DNA of 64,000 nucleotides from Micromonospora kangleipakensis (GTDB lineage: Bacteria > Actinomycetota > Actinomycetes > Mycobacteriales > Micromonosporaceae). Below the pieces are notes generated by a model. That model saw only the letters and a program-made list of their open reading frames with translations, was not told the DNA's origin and did no database searches. The stretch spans positions 124,001-188,000 of the forward strand of contig NZ_SHLD01000001.1 in NCBI RefSeq assembly GCF_004217615.1. Reading direction: 5' to 3'. This document shows, in pieces, positions 1-6,990 of this stretch; positions within the stretch are counted from its first letter, which is position 1, and each line of letters opens with the position of its first letter. The translations under genes and the position numbers were made by a program.

Positions 1-423
1 CACGGCCCAGGCGTCGGCCACCTCAGCCGCAAGCAACCGCTCGTCAACGCCAGGCTTGTCGATCACCGACGGAGCGTTGCAGTTCGCAGTCCGGCCGGCA
101 AGGGATTTGCCACCTGTAGGCGGAGTCAGCAGCGGACCCGGACCAGGCTCCCCAGCTGGGGTTGGCCTGGCTCGCCGGCGGACGGCTGTCGACAGCAACG
201 CTGACAGCAACGCCACCGGACGGCGGCACCCTGACGAGTGCTGGCACGAACGATGCTCCGAGCGTGTACCCCTTGCCGGACGCGTGCGGACGAGGCGCAC
301 AGAGCTTGTAAGCGAGACGTCGCGGCTCGATCTTGGCTGGCTCAACGTGGCGGCCAGTGGCGCGAGCAGCGGGCGACGCGGCCAGCCAGGCGCGAGATGA
401 GGCCGGCCAGCTGCCAACGTGTC
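1..423. other. Left edge, no supported gene
   Basis: Several overlapping open frames cross this stretch on both strands, but none shows a recognisable domain, a ribosome binding site or a -10 element placed before a start codon. The only clear structure is one copy of a 17-bp repeat at 305-321. The stretch looks like intergenic or decayed accessory DNA. Confidence 0.4.
305..321 (+). repeat. 17-bp repeat, copy 1
   Basis: CTTGTAAGCGAGACGTC occurs here and again identically at 1544-1560, in the same orientation. Both copies are followed within a few bases by CGCGG or GTCGCGG and preceded by GC-rich sequence containing GCCGGA, so the similarity extends beyond the exact core. Function unknown. 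Confidence 0.6.
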
Positions 424-843
424 TTAGTCGAGGAGCCAGCTGAACAGGGCCTTGACCGGTGGAGTCAACGAGGAGGCGGCAACGAGGGTCGCGAGAACCG
501 TGCTAACGATCAGGCTTCGCCGGTGCACGGAGGTCCGCATCCCGGCCGTCAGGAGCCGGGTGACGGCGACGAGCGCTGCCACTGCAGCGACGTACGGCGC
601 TACGCCGATCACGACGATCATCGCCAGCGCCGCCGGCGCCCAGAGGCCCGGCCAGAGATTAGCGCTGCCGGTGTACTCGTCGCCCTGATGAGGCAGGTAG
701 AGGTACCCGGAGAAAGACGCGGCCCGGCCGAGGGCGACACCGATGGCGCCGACGTAGACAGCGGCCAGGGCGAATTGCGCACGCGTCAAGGTCCGGCCGG
801 AAGAACCCGGTGCAGGGGTTGGATCGACATCGGCGGTCGTCAT
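424..843 (-). CDS. Small multipass membrane protein, unknown function
   Basis: A protein of about 139 residues with three or four hydrophobic stretches, at about residues 22-45, 58-95 and 110-135, and a short polar N-terminus rich in Pro and Ser. The start at 843 is preferred over the in-frame ATG at 852 because a -10-like TAGCAT (851-856) lies 7 nt before it, which fits a leaderless transcript; there is no Shine-Dalgarno sequence. No family is recognised. It sits in the accessory left end beside another small membrane protein on the same strand. A longer in-frame extension upstream lacks membrane-protein character and is probably not translated. Confidence 0.6.
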   Translation of the reverse strand: MTTADVDPTPAPGSSGRTLTRAQFALAAVYVGAIGVALGRAASFSGYLYLPHQGDEYTGSANLWPGLWAPAALAMIVVIGVAPYVAAVAALVAVTRLLTAGMRTSVHRRSLIVSTVLATLVAASSLTPPVKALFSWLLD

Positions 844-1118
844 GGAGCGCATGCTAGACCCGGTCAGCCGGGCCGGTGTGCCCGACGACCTCTGCCAGTG
901 CCGAGCAGCCAAACGAGCAGCCAAACCGGCGAGCGACAGCGGACGAGCGCGGACGCGGACACCACGTCGAACAGGACGACCAAACGGCTGACCAGCGCCC
1001 CGGGACTGACTCGTAATGCGCGGATCGCAGGTGCGCCAAATGGGGGCCGCAGCCAGCCCGAGTTGCCGTCGAAGCGACGGGCCTTCGGGCGCAGTCCTCG
1101 TGCTGTTGTTGCGTCGGT

Positions 1119-1415
1119 TCAAAGGCCTATGCGGCCCCACCTCTTGCGGTACACGCCGGTCCTGCGATGCGCACGCAGCTGCAGCACGCGCATGACGATG
1201 ATCCCGACACCGACCGCGACCCAGAGCGCCATGAACCAGTGGAACTCCCCAGACCGTACGAACTGCACGATGCCGATGGTCAGCAAAACGATGCCGAACA
1301 GGACAGCGGCCCGTGTGGCCAGTCGATGCTCTTGGTATATCTCCATGTCGATGCGATACCCGAGGCTGTGGCGACTCACACGCCACCGCCGTCCAACTTG
1401 GGCCGGCGCCGACAT
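1119..1415 (-). CDS. Small two-pass membrane protein, unknown function
   Basis: A short protein with two hydrophobic segments (one starting AAVLFGIVLLTIGIV, one WFMALWVAVGVGIIVM) and a basic C-terminus ending RKRWGRIGL. The start is uncertain. In-frame ATG codons lie at 1448, 1415 and 1346, none with a good ribosome binding site; the shortest version, beginning MEIYQEHR, already contains both membrane segments. The tidy hairpin topology and positive C-terminal tail make it a credible gene, but no function can be assigned. It is transcribed towards the other small membrane gene and divergently from the ASCH gene. Confidence 0.5.
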   Translation of the reverse strand: MSAPAQVGRRWRVSRHSLGYRIDMEIYQEHRLATRAAVLFGIVLLTIGIVQFVRSGEFHWFMALWVAVGVGIIVMRVLQLRAHRRTGVYRKRWGRIGL

Positions 1416-1543
1416 CAGCGGCGACCTGACATCAGTCGTTGACATCAACGGTGGCGGCCGAGGCCGGACGAGTGCGGACGGGTGTTGCCTCGGAGCCGGA
1501 TCCCGTGGGCGTCAGCGGACGCTGCGACCTTTGCCGGAAGCGC

Positions 1544-1560
1544 CTTGTAAGCGAGACGTC
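1544..1560 (+). repeat. 17-bp repeat, copy 2
   Basis: Identical to 305-321 (CTTGTAAGCGAGACGTC). This copy ends 34 bp before the start codon of the frameshifted ASCH gene, so it lies in that gene's promoter region. It may be part of a larger dispersed repeat family or a regulatory site. Confidence 0.6.
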
Positions 1561-1594
1561 AGTCGCGGCTAACCGCCCGCGTACCCTTCCTGGC

Positions 1595-2013
1595 ATGGGC
1601 CTCGATGATCTTCCGCGGGCGGAGTTCGCGTTTCCCGGGCCGCTACGGGACAAACTGGTGACCGCGATCCTGTCCGGCGCGAAGACCTCGACTTCCGCCC
1701 TGGTGCTCGGATATGAGCGCGCGAAGGAGCCGCTGCCGGAGGTCGGCCAACGATCGGCGGTGGTGGACTCGGAGGACCGGCCGGTTGCGGTGATCGAGCT
1801 GACCGAGGTGCGCGTGGTCCGGCTGGCCGATGTTGACCTGCAACACGCCCTCGACGAGGGCGAGGGTGATGAGTCGGTGGCACAGTGGCGGGCGGGGCAC
1901 GAGACGTTCTGGCACAGCGCGGAAGTGCGCGCAGAGCTCGGCGACCCGGCTTCACCGTCGATGACGACACGCTCGTGCTGGCCCAGCGCTTCCGGCTGGT
2001 GCATGGCGTCTAA
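1595..2013 (+). pseudogene. ASCH-domain protein, frameshifted near the C-terminus
   Basis: From ATG 1595 the frame encodes an ASCH-type (PUA-like fold, probably RNA-binding) protein: MGLDDLPRAEF, a conserved LSGAKTSTSAL segment, and VIELTEVRVVRLADVD. After RAELGDP (about 1945) the reading continues only by shifting frame: GFTVDDDTLVLAQRF then RLVHGV and TAA at 2011-2013. Restoring a third G in CCCGGC near 1947 would rejoin the two halves. In the unshifted frame the tail (Ser, Trp and Cys rich, ending at 2050) has no family character. TACCCT lies 7 nt before the ATG, so the original mRNA was probably leaderless. Either a real one-base deletion or a sequencing error in a G run explains it. Confidence 0.7.
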
Positions 2014-2132
2014 GCTGCCCGCCGGCGGTGTCCGATTTCCCGACGGATGATCCTCCGATGCTCCCCCCGATACGTCCCCGGACTGTGAGCGATGGCGGGT
2101 AGCGGCTGGACTCAGCGGGACTAGACAAGATC

Positions 2133-2166
2133 GGCCCCCGACCCGCATCTCTGCTGGTCAGGGGCC
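2133..2166 (-). terminator. Intrinsic terminator-like hairpin after the tRNA-Tyr remnant
   Basis: GGCCCCCGACC and GGTCAGGGGCC form an 11-bp stem with one mismatch around a 12-nt loop. It lies 11 bases beyond the CCA end of the tRNA fragment, where a tRNA gene terminator would be, so it was probably the native terminator of the intact tRNA gene on the minus strand. Confidence 0.65.
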
Positions 2167-2177
2167 GTTCTCGCACC

Positions 2178-2237
2178 TGGTGGCGGGTAGAGGATTCGAA
2201 CCTCTGTAGCTTTCGCGACGGATTTACAGTGCGCTCC
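2178..2237 (-). tRNA. tRNA-Tyr(GTA) 3' fragment, probable attachment-site scar
   Basis: On the minus strand the segment reads from GGAGCGCACTGTAAATCCGT (anticodon loop with GTA) through a short variable arm, a perfect T arm (AGAGG TTCGAAT CCTCT) and an acceptor strand ending CCCGCC-A-CCA. The D arm and 5' acceptor strand are missing; upstream sequence diverges at about 2238. The anticodon stem also has a C-C mismatch. About 60 of 85 nt remain, so this is not a functional tRNA. A 3'-end fragment is what site-specific integration into a tRNA gene leaves at one end of an element; the orientation puts the former element on the higher-coordinate side. Confidence 0.75.
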
Positions 2238-2289
2238 ACGTCAGCCGCGAGACCGCACGGCCACGTCGCTTGGCTGGCCGTCGAGTGCG

Positions 2290-2640
2290 TCAACGAGCCT
2301 GGGCCGCTGCGATGCCTTGCTCCTCCAGCCAACGCATGTGCGTCTCCCACGCCGACTGCTTGCTTGTGGCAAGAGCGGCGCCGACCTGCGTCCAGGAGGC
2401 ACCTGCTGCTCGCGCGGTGCGGACGGTCAGCTGGCGACCATAGCTGGCCTTCCGCATGATCACCTCGCCTAGCGCAAGGAGTTCCAGCGCCTCATCCTTG
2501 GTCAATGCGCGGGTGCCCTCGTCCCTATCCGCTGGGTCTTGCGTCGGGGGTGCCAGCGCGTCTCGCATGCGGAGTTCGTCGTAGCGGGCTGCTGCCGTGA
2601 GGAGGGTGAACTGTCGTTCGAGGTCCTCTGGTGTTGTCAT
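2290..2640 (-). CDS. Small helix-turn-helix protein
   Basis: A 116-residue acidic protein. Its C-terminal half contains an HTH-like segment: ARAAGASWTQVGAALATSKQ then SAWETHMRWLEEQ, a pattern typical of small actinobacterial accessory proteins related to sigma region 4 or XRE folds. The N-terminal half is helical and polar. ATG 2640 has -10-like CATGCT 6 nt upstream and TTGACG another 17 nt upstream, a well-formed leaderless promoter, and the -35 lies inside a GTCAAG/CTTGAC dyad. The gene lies just inside the presumed element side of the tRNA-Tyr scar, so it may be cargo left from that element. DNA binding is inferred from the motif; the target is unknown. Confidence 0.7.
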   Translation of the reverse strand: MTTPEDLERQFTLLTAAARYDELRMRDALAPPTQDPADRDEGTRALTKDEALELLALGEVIMRKASYGRQLTVRTARAAGASWTQVGAALATSKQSAWETHMRWLEEQGIAAAQAR

Positions 2641-2646
2641 GCGTTC

Positions 2647-2687
2647 AGCATGCCGTCAGGCCACCTTGACGTCAAGCTAACTTGACG
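2647..2687 (-). promoter_or_regulatory. Leaderless promoter with triple GTCAAG/CTTGAC operator
   Basis: On the plus strand CTTGAC-GTCAAG-CTAA-CTTGAC runs from 2665 to 2686. The first 12 bases are a perfect palindrome, and the third half-site makes a second dyad with a 4-bp spacer. The -35 (TTGACG, minus strand, 2670-2675) sits in the palindrome, 17 bp from CATGCT (2647-2652), which is 6 bp from the ATG. A repressor or MerR-type activator could act here; autoregulation by the downstream HTH protein is possible. Confidence 0.6.
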
Positions 2688-2996
2688 ACCACCGGTTGAA
2701 TCCCGCCGGCTGACCTGCGTAGCCGAAGCGACGCCTCGGCCCGGTTGCCGTACATCACGGAGGTACAGCAACCCACGGGACCGTTATGAACCTCAGACGG
2801 CCGGCCAGGGCCCGCGACGTGCTTACCGCACTGTCAGCAACCGCCTTGCCGGCAATCAATTGGTTCAGGGCCCGGGCACAGATCCGGCACAACCGAGCGC
2901 GAGTAACGGCGGAAGATGCCGGAAACCGACGGAAGGCGTTTCGGCAGGTCAGAGACCATGCCGGGGATAGCGTGGGAGGTCGGCAAGCCGGGACTC
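2688..2996. other. Intergenic stretch without a recognised gene
   Basis: Frames on both strands here are GC-rich shadows without domain content. No hairpin, repeat or start-associated promoter element was noticed. It may contain decayed material between the tRNA scar and the housekeeping Smr gene. Confidence 0.4.
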
Positions 2997-3251
2997 TTAC
3001 TTCCAGCGGAAGTGGACGAAGAGGCGGCCGAAGTTCTTCGAGTCCTTCTCCACCCGGTGGTAGAGCTGCTTGACGTCCTTCTGGTCGAGGAAGCGCAGCA
3101 CCCGCTTCTTGAGCTGGCCGGAGCCCTTGCCGGGGATGATCTCCACGAGGGTGGCCTTCTTCGCCACCGCCTCGTCCATGATCCCGCGCAGCGCGCGGTC
3201 GATGTCCTGGCCCTTGTTGAAGATGTCGTGGAGATCGAGCTTGAGCTTCAC
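2997..3251 (-). CDS. Smr-domain protein
   Basis: A compact protein of about 84 residues consisting of one Smr domain: VKLKLDLHDIF at the start (the conserved LDLHG-type motif, here LDLHD), VEIIPGKGSGQLKKRVLRFL in the middle (the IIHGKG-type loop) and a basic C-terminal strand ending HFRWK. Stand-alone Smr domains are associated with nuclease or nucleic-acid-binding activity; here the usual His-Gly is His-Asp and GKGSG is retained. GTG 3251 matches the family N-terminus; a GTG at 3293 would add 14 residues without homology. It lies upstream of the TPR gene on the same strand. Confidence 0.75.
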   Translation of the reverse strand: MKLKLDLHDIFNKGQDIDRALRGIMDEAVAKKATLVEIIPGKGSGQLKKRVLRFLDQKDVKQLYHRVEKDSKNFGRLFVHFRWK

Positions 3252-3323
3252 TCCGCAATCGTAGGCGCGCCGGAGACGCAACAGGGCAGCCACCAGGGCT
3301 GCCCCGTCCGTACGCGTGCGCCG

Positions 3324-3692
3324 TCAGCGACCGCCGCCGACCCGGCTCTCCACCCGGCGCAGCGCGGTCGTGTAGTCGGTGTGGGTCGAGTACATGGCCG
3401 CCGCGATGCGCAGGTGCCGCAGCGCGTCGGCGTACCGGTTCATCCGCTCCAGCGTCCGGCCCAGCACGTGGTGCGCGTAGTGATCGCTCGGGTCCCGGTG
3501 GACCAGCTCGCGCAGCTGCTCCTCGGCCCGGTTGAGCTGGGCCGACTGGAAGTACGCCCGGGCCAGCAGCTGCCGCACCGAGGAGTTGCCGGGCTCCGCC
3601 TCGACGATCGGCTCGAGCAGCCGGGCCGCCCCGGCCGGGTCACCCGTTTCGAAGAACATGGTCGCCCGCCGGTAGTCCGTCAGAAGATCCAT
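3324..3692 (-). CDS. Tetratricopeptide-repeat protein
   Basis: A 122-residue protein made almost entirely of TPR helices: AARLLEPIVEAEPGNSSVRQ, LLARAYFQSAQLNRAEEQL, ELVHRDPSDHYAHHVLGRTL and NRYADALRHLRIAAAMY give about three and a half repeats. Such proteins are usually scaffolds for other proteins; the partner is not evident. The start ATG 3692 is well supported by GAGGAGG a few bases upstream. The much longer open frame running through it to 6203 is the antisense shadow of the ABC-F gene and should be ignored. Confidence 0.85.
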   Translation of the reverse strand: MDLLTDYRRATMFFETGDPAGAARLLEPIVEAEPGNSSVRQLLARAYFQSAQLNRAEEQLRELVHRDPSDHYAHHVLGRTLERMNRYADALRHLRIAAAMYSTHTDYTTALRRVESRVGGGR

Positions 3693-3781
3693 TCGACCCA
3701 CCTCCTCGTGTCGCGCCGCCCTTTGTCCGACGCTGACACAACACCGGCCGTACCGCGAGTGTTCCTGTGGTGGAAGTTGCG

Positions 3782-4552
3782 TCAGGGGGTCGGATCCAGC
3801 CGGTCGCCCACCAGCTCCCAGGCCCGGACACCGCCGACGATTCCGGCCGTGTTCGGGACGACCACGACATCGTCCCCCATCCGGGCCAGTTGCTCCGGGC
3901 GGATCAGCCGGGAGTTCCCCCCACCCAGGTAGAGCCGGTCCCAGCGGAACACCGGGCGCAACCCGTCGACCACCTGCCGGATCCGCCGGGACCAGAACGC
4001 GTCGCCGAGCCGGCGCCGCTCCGGCTCCCCCACGTAGGTGTCGTAGGTGGTGCCCCAGCGCACCGGGGCGTGCGACAGCTCCAGGTGCGGGGCGAGCACC
4101 CCGCCGTCGAAGAGCGCGCTGCCCAGCCCGGTGCCGAGAGTCAGCACCAGCTCGCAGCCGGTCCCGGCGACCACGCCCGCGCCGTGCACCTCGGCGTCGT
4201 TGAGCACCAGCGCCGGGATCCCGAACGCCTCGGCGAGCCCGCTGCGCGCGTCGTACCCGGACCACTCGGCGACCAGGTCCGGGTCGACCTTGCTGCGCGG
4301 TCCGGACCGGGTCACGTAGTGCGGGGTCGCCACGACCACGCCGTGCCGGATCATCCCGGGCAGGCCGACCGTCAGCCGGTCCGCCGCCGGCAGCCGGGCG
4401 CCGAGATCCAGCAGCGTCTTGACGAACAGCGCCGGCGGCAGCGGGTACGGCGTGGGCACCCGCAGCGGCCGGGCCCGCATCGTCCCGGCGGCGTCCAGCA
4501 CCGAAGCCTTGATCCCGCCGCCGCCGCAGTCGATCGCGAGAGTGGTCACCAC
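3782..4552 (-). CDS. ROK-family sugar kinase, polyphosphate-glucokinase-like
   Basis: A 256-residue ASKHA-fold kinase. It has the phosphate-1 loop at the N-terminus (LAIDCGGGGIKASVLD), a substrate-side PGMIRHGVV segment, VLNDAEVHG with the catalytic Asp near residue 120, the phosphate-2 loop LTLGTGLGSALFDGG, and an adenosine loop LYLGGGNS. Length and spacing resemble actinobacterial PpgK, which phosphorylates glucose from polyphosphate or ATP. The cysteine-rich zinc motif of many ROK repressors is absent. GTG 4552 follows GAGGGAG at good spacing, so longer in-frame starts are rejected. It is divergent from the ABC-F gene. The phosphate donor cannot be read from sequence. Confidence 0.8.
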   Translation of the reverse strand: MVTTLAIDCGGGGIKASVLDAAGTMRARPLRVPTPYPLPPALFVKTLLDLGARLPAADRLTVGLPGMIRHGVVVATPHYVTRSGPRSKVDPDLVAEWSGYDARSGLAEAFGIPALVLNDAEVHGAGVVAGTGCELVLTLGTGLGSALFDGGVLAPHLELSHAPVRWGTTYDTYVGEPERRRLGDAFWSRRIRQVVDGLRPVFRWDRLYLGGGNSRLIRPEQLARMGDDVVVVPNTAGIVGGVRAWELVGDRLDPTP

Positions 4553-4640
4553 GCCGTGAGTCTCCCTCAGGTCTGTTCCAGGCGGAGCGCCGGTCATCGG
4601 ATCGGCCGCCGGCCGCCCCGCCGGTAGGCTCGGTCTCCTC

Positions 4641-6278
4641 ATGAGCGCCACGTTGATCGTCAAGGACCTCGCCGCCGGGCACGGTGACCGGCTGCTCTTC
4701 TCCGACCTGGAACTGGTGGTCGCCCCCGGGGACGTTGTCGGGCTGGTGGGGGTGAACGGGGCGGGCAAGTCGACGCTGCTGCGTACCCTGGCCGGGCTCC
4801 AGCCGGTCGAGCTGGGCAGCGTCTCGCTGAACCCGCCCAGCGCCACCGTCGGCTACCTGCCGCAGGAGCCGGAGCGCCGGCCGGGCGAGACGGTCCGCGA
4901 CTTCCTGGCCCGGCGCACCGGGGTCGCCGCGGCGCAGGCCGCGCTCGACACCGCCACCGAGGCGCTCACCGCGGGCGCGGACGGCGCCGACGACGCGTAC
5001 GCGGAGGCCCTGGAGGGCTGGCTCGGCCTGGGCGGCGCGGACCTGGAGGAACGCGCGGAGCAGGTCGCCGCGGAGCTGGGGCTGACCGTGGACCTGGACC
5101 ACCCGATGACCGGTCTCTCCGGCGGTCAGGCGGCCCGGGCCGGGCTGGCCTCCCTGCTGCTCAGCCGGTACGACATCTTCCTGCTCGACGAGCCCACCAA
5201 CGACCTCGACCTGGCCGGGCTGGACCGGTTGGAGCGGTTCGTCACCGGGCTGCGCGCCGGCACCGTGCTGGTCAGCCACGACCGCGAGTTCCTGACCCGG
5301 ACGGTGACCCGGGTGCTGGAGCTGGACCTCGTCCAGCAGCAGGTCCGGCACTACGGCGGGGGCTACGCGGCGTACCTGGAGGAGCGAGAGGTGGCCCGCC
5401 GGCACGCCCGCGCCGACTACGAGGAGTACGCGGACACCCGGGCCGCGCTGGAGGCCCGGGCCCGCACCCAGCGGGCCTGGATGGAGAAGGGCGTGAAGAA
5501 CGCCCGCCGCAAGGCCACCGACAACGACAAGATCGGCCGGAAGTTCCGCGCCGAGGCGACCGAGAAGCAGGCGGCGAAGGCCAAGCAGACCGAGCGGCTG
5601 ATCGAGCGGCTCGACGCGGTCGAGGAGCCGCGCAAGGAGTGGGAGCTGCGGATGGAGATCGCCGCCGCGCCCCGCGCCGGCGCCGTCGTGGCCGCGCTCC
5701 GCGGAGCCGTGGTACGCCGGGGCGGCTTCACCCTCGGCCCGGTGGACCTCCAGATCGACTGGGCGGACCGGGTGGCGATCACCGGGGCGAACGGCTCCGG
5801 CAAGAGCACCCTGCTCGCGGCGCTGCTGGGCCGGCTGGCACTCGGCGAGGGGCACGCCGCGCTCGGTCCCGGGGTGGTGGTCGGCGAGGTCGACCAGGCG
5901 CGTGGGCTCTTCCTGGGCGACCAGCCCCTGCTGGACGCCTTCGGCGCCGCCGTACCCGAGCTGACGCCGGCGGACGTGCGGACGCTGCTGGCGAAGTTCG
6001 GCCTGCGCGCGGCGCACGTGCTGCGGCCGGCGGCGACCCTCTCGCCGGGCGAGCGGACCCGTGCGGCGCTGGCCCTGCTCCAAGGGCGCGGGGTCAACCT
6101 GCTGGTGCTGGACGAGCCGACCAACCACCTGGACCTGCCGGCGATCGAGCAGCTGGAGTCGGCGCTGGCGACCTACCCGGGCACCCTGCTGCTGGTCACC
6201 CACGACCGCCGGATGCTGGACGCGGTGAGCGTCAACCGGCGGCTGCGGGTGGACGCCGGACGGATCGCCGAGGATTGA
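4641..6278 (+). CDS. ABC-F family ATPase (ribosome-associated type)
   Basis: A 545-residue protein with two ABC ATPase domains and no membrane segment. The first has Walker A GVNGAGKST (about residue 37), signature LSGGQAARAG and Walker B FLLDEPTNDLD. The second has GANGSGKST (about 387), LSPGERTRAAL and LVLDEPTNHLDL. Between them lies a long charged linker (KGVKNARRKATDNDKIGRKF) matching the P-site tRNA interaction motif region of ABC-F proteins. Family members act on the ribosome, either in translation control or in protection against ribosome-targeting antibiotics; which applies here is not decidable. Start ATG 4641 fits the conserved SATLIVKDLAAGHGDR N-terminus. It is transcribed away from the ROK kinase. 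Confidence 0.9.
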   Translation: MSATLIVKDLAAGHGDRLLFSDLELVVAPGDVVGLVGVNGAGKSTLLRTLAGLQPVELGSVSLNPPSATVGYLPQEPERRPGETVRDFLARRTGVAAAQAALDTATEALTAGADGADDAYAEALEGWLGLGGADLEERAEQVAAELGLTVDLDHPMTGLSGGQAARAGLASLLLSRYDIFLLDEPTNDLDLAGLDRLERFVTGLRAGTVLVSHDREFLTRTVTRVLELDLVQQQVRHYGGGYAAYLEEREVARRHARADYEEYADTRAALEARARTQRAWMEKGVKNARRKATDNDKIGRKFRAEATEKQAAKAKQTERLIERLDAVEEPRKEWELRMEIAAAPRAGAVVAALRGAVVRRGGFTLGPVDLQIDWADRVAITGANGSGKSTLLAALLGRLALGEGHAALGPGVVVGEVDQARGLFLGDQPLLDAFGAAVPELTPADVRTLLAKFGLRAAHVLRPAATLSPGERTRAALALLQGRGVNLLVLDEPTNHLDLPAIEQLESALATYPGTLLLVTHDRRMLDAVSVNRRLRVDAGRIAED

Positions 6279-6316
6279 TCCGTGCCGGCTGACGCGCGCG
6301 GGGTGACAATGAGCCC

Positions 6317-6637
6317 ATGCTCAAGTGGGAGTACGCGCTGCTGGTCCGTCGCCGCCAGGCGGCCACCACCGACATCGGGTGGGAGGTCGTCTTCATCTGG
6401 TACGGCCCGGACGGCTCGATGGTCGACGTCACCCCGTACGGCGACACCGCGCTGGCCCACCTGAACCGGGCCGGCGACCAGGGCTGGGAACTGGTTGCGA
6501 TGAGCGAGGACCCGTCGCTGCCCGGCCACAACGAGCTGCACCGGTACCACCTCAAGCGGCCCCGGACGGCCGCCCCGCAGCCCCGCCAGCGGATGCGGGG
6601 CGCGGGTCGGGCCGCCCGGCGGACGATCTCCGGCTGA
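6317..6637 (+). CDS. Small conserved hypothetical protein (DUF4177-like)
   Basis: A 106-residue soluble protein. The first 80 residues form a compact beta-rich pattern starting KWEYALLVRR and ending with GWELVAMSEDPS, a layout resembling DUF4177-type proteins, where a WEY strand and a GWELV strand flank a helix. The tail is basic and probably disordered. GACAAT lies 6 nt before ATG 6317 with no ribosome binding site, so the mRNA may be leaderless. It follows the ABC-F gene by 38 bp on the same strand. Function unknown. Confidence 0.7.
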   Translation: MLKWEYALLVRRRQAATTDIGWEVVFIWYGPDGSMVDVTPYGDTALAHLNRAGDQGWELVAMSEDPSLPGHNELHRYHLKRPRTAAPQPRQRMRGAGRAARRTISG

Positions 6638-6734
6638 CCTGCCGCCTCCGCCCGGCCCGGCCCGGCCGGACCACGCTCGCCGGGGCCCGGGCCGGCCCGC
6701 GCCGCCCGGCGTGTCGCGCCGCGGCCGGCAGTTT

Positions 6735-6794
6735 CCCGGTGAGCGATATACCCATGAGTCATGAATATGCCTGTCAGGCATATCGCTCACCGGG
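6735..6794. repeat. Nested palindrome, 44-bp core, copy 1
   Basis: The outer arms CCCGGTGAGCGATATACC and GGCATATCGCTCACCGGG pair over 18 bases with one mismatch. Inside lie CATGAGTCATG and ATGCCTGTCAGGCAT. The core 6743-6786 (GCGATATACC to TATCGC) is 44 bp and matches a second copy at 62688-62731 at 36 of 44 positions. It is intergenic, in an otherwise featureless gap 6638-6990 between the DUF4177-like gene and the methyltransferase gene. Confidence 0.8.
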
Positions 6795-6990
6795 AGACGC
6801 CGGCCGCCGGGGCCACCCGCGCGGGCCGCGATCGCCGGCGCCGGCCGTACCTGGCCGAAGACGCGACCGCGCCATGCCGGCGGCCACCCGCCGGGCCGCA
6901 GGGGCGCGGGCGGGCGGACGGCGATGCGGATCTTCATGATCCAGGCATACCGGGCGGAGATGCGGGTAACGGGCGGCCCGGAGGTGGCTC

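Noticed and set aside
1..66. Possible minus-strand gene start (GTG at 66) running off the left edge
   Set aside because: The 22 codons visible (VIDKPGVDERLLAAEV...) look protein-like but there is no ribosome binding site or -10 at the right distance and too little sequence to judge.
238..1572. 444-residue plus-strand frame over the two small membrane genes
   Set aside because: Antisense to two frames with clear membrane-protein hydrophobicity; the plus frame is Arg/Gly/Pro-rich with no domain.
2178..2237. Functional tRNA-Tyr gene
   Set aside because: The D arm and 5' acceptor strand are absent and the anticodon stem has a mismatch, so only a 3' fragment is present.
3324..6203. 959-residue minus-strand frame
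   Set aside because: Only its last 122 codons (3324-3692) are a real TPR gene with its own ribosome binding site; the rest is antisense to the ABC-F and ROK genes.
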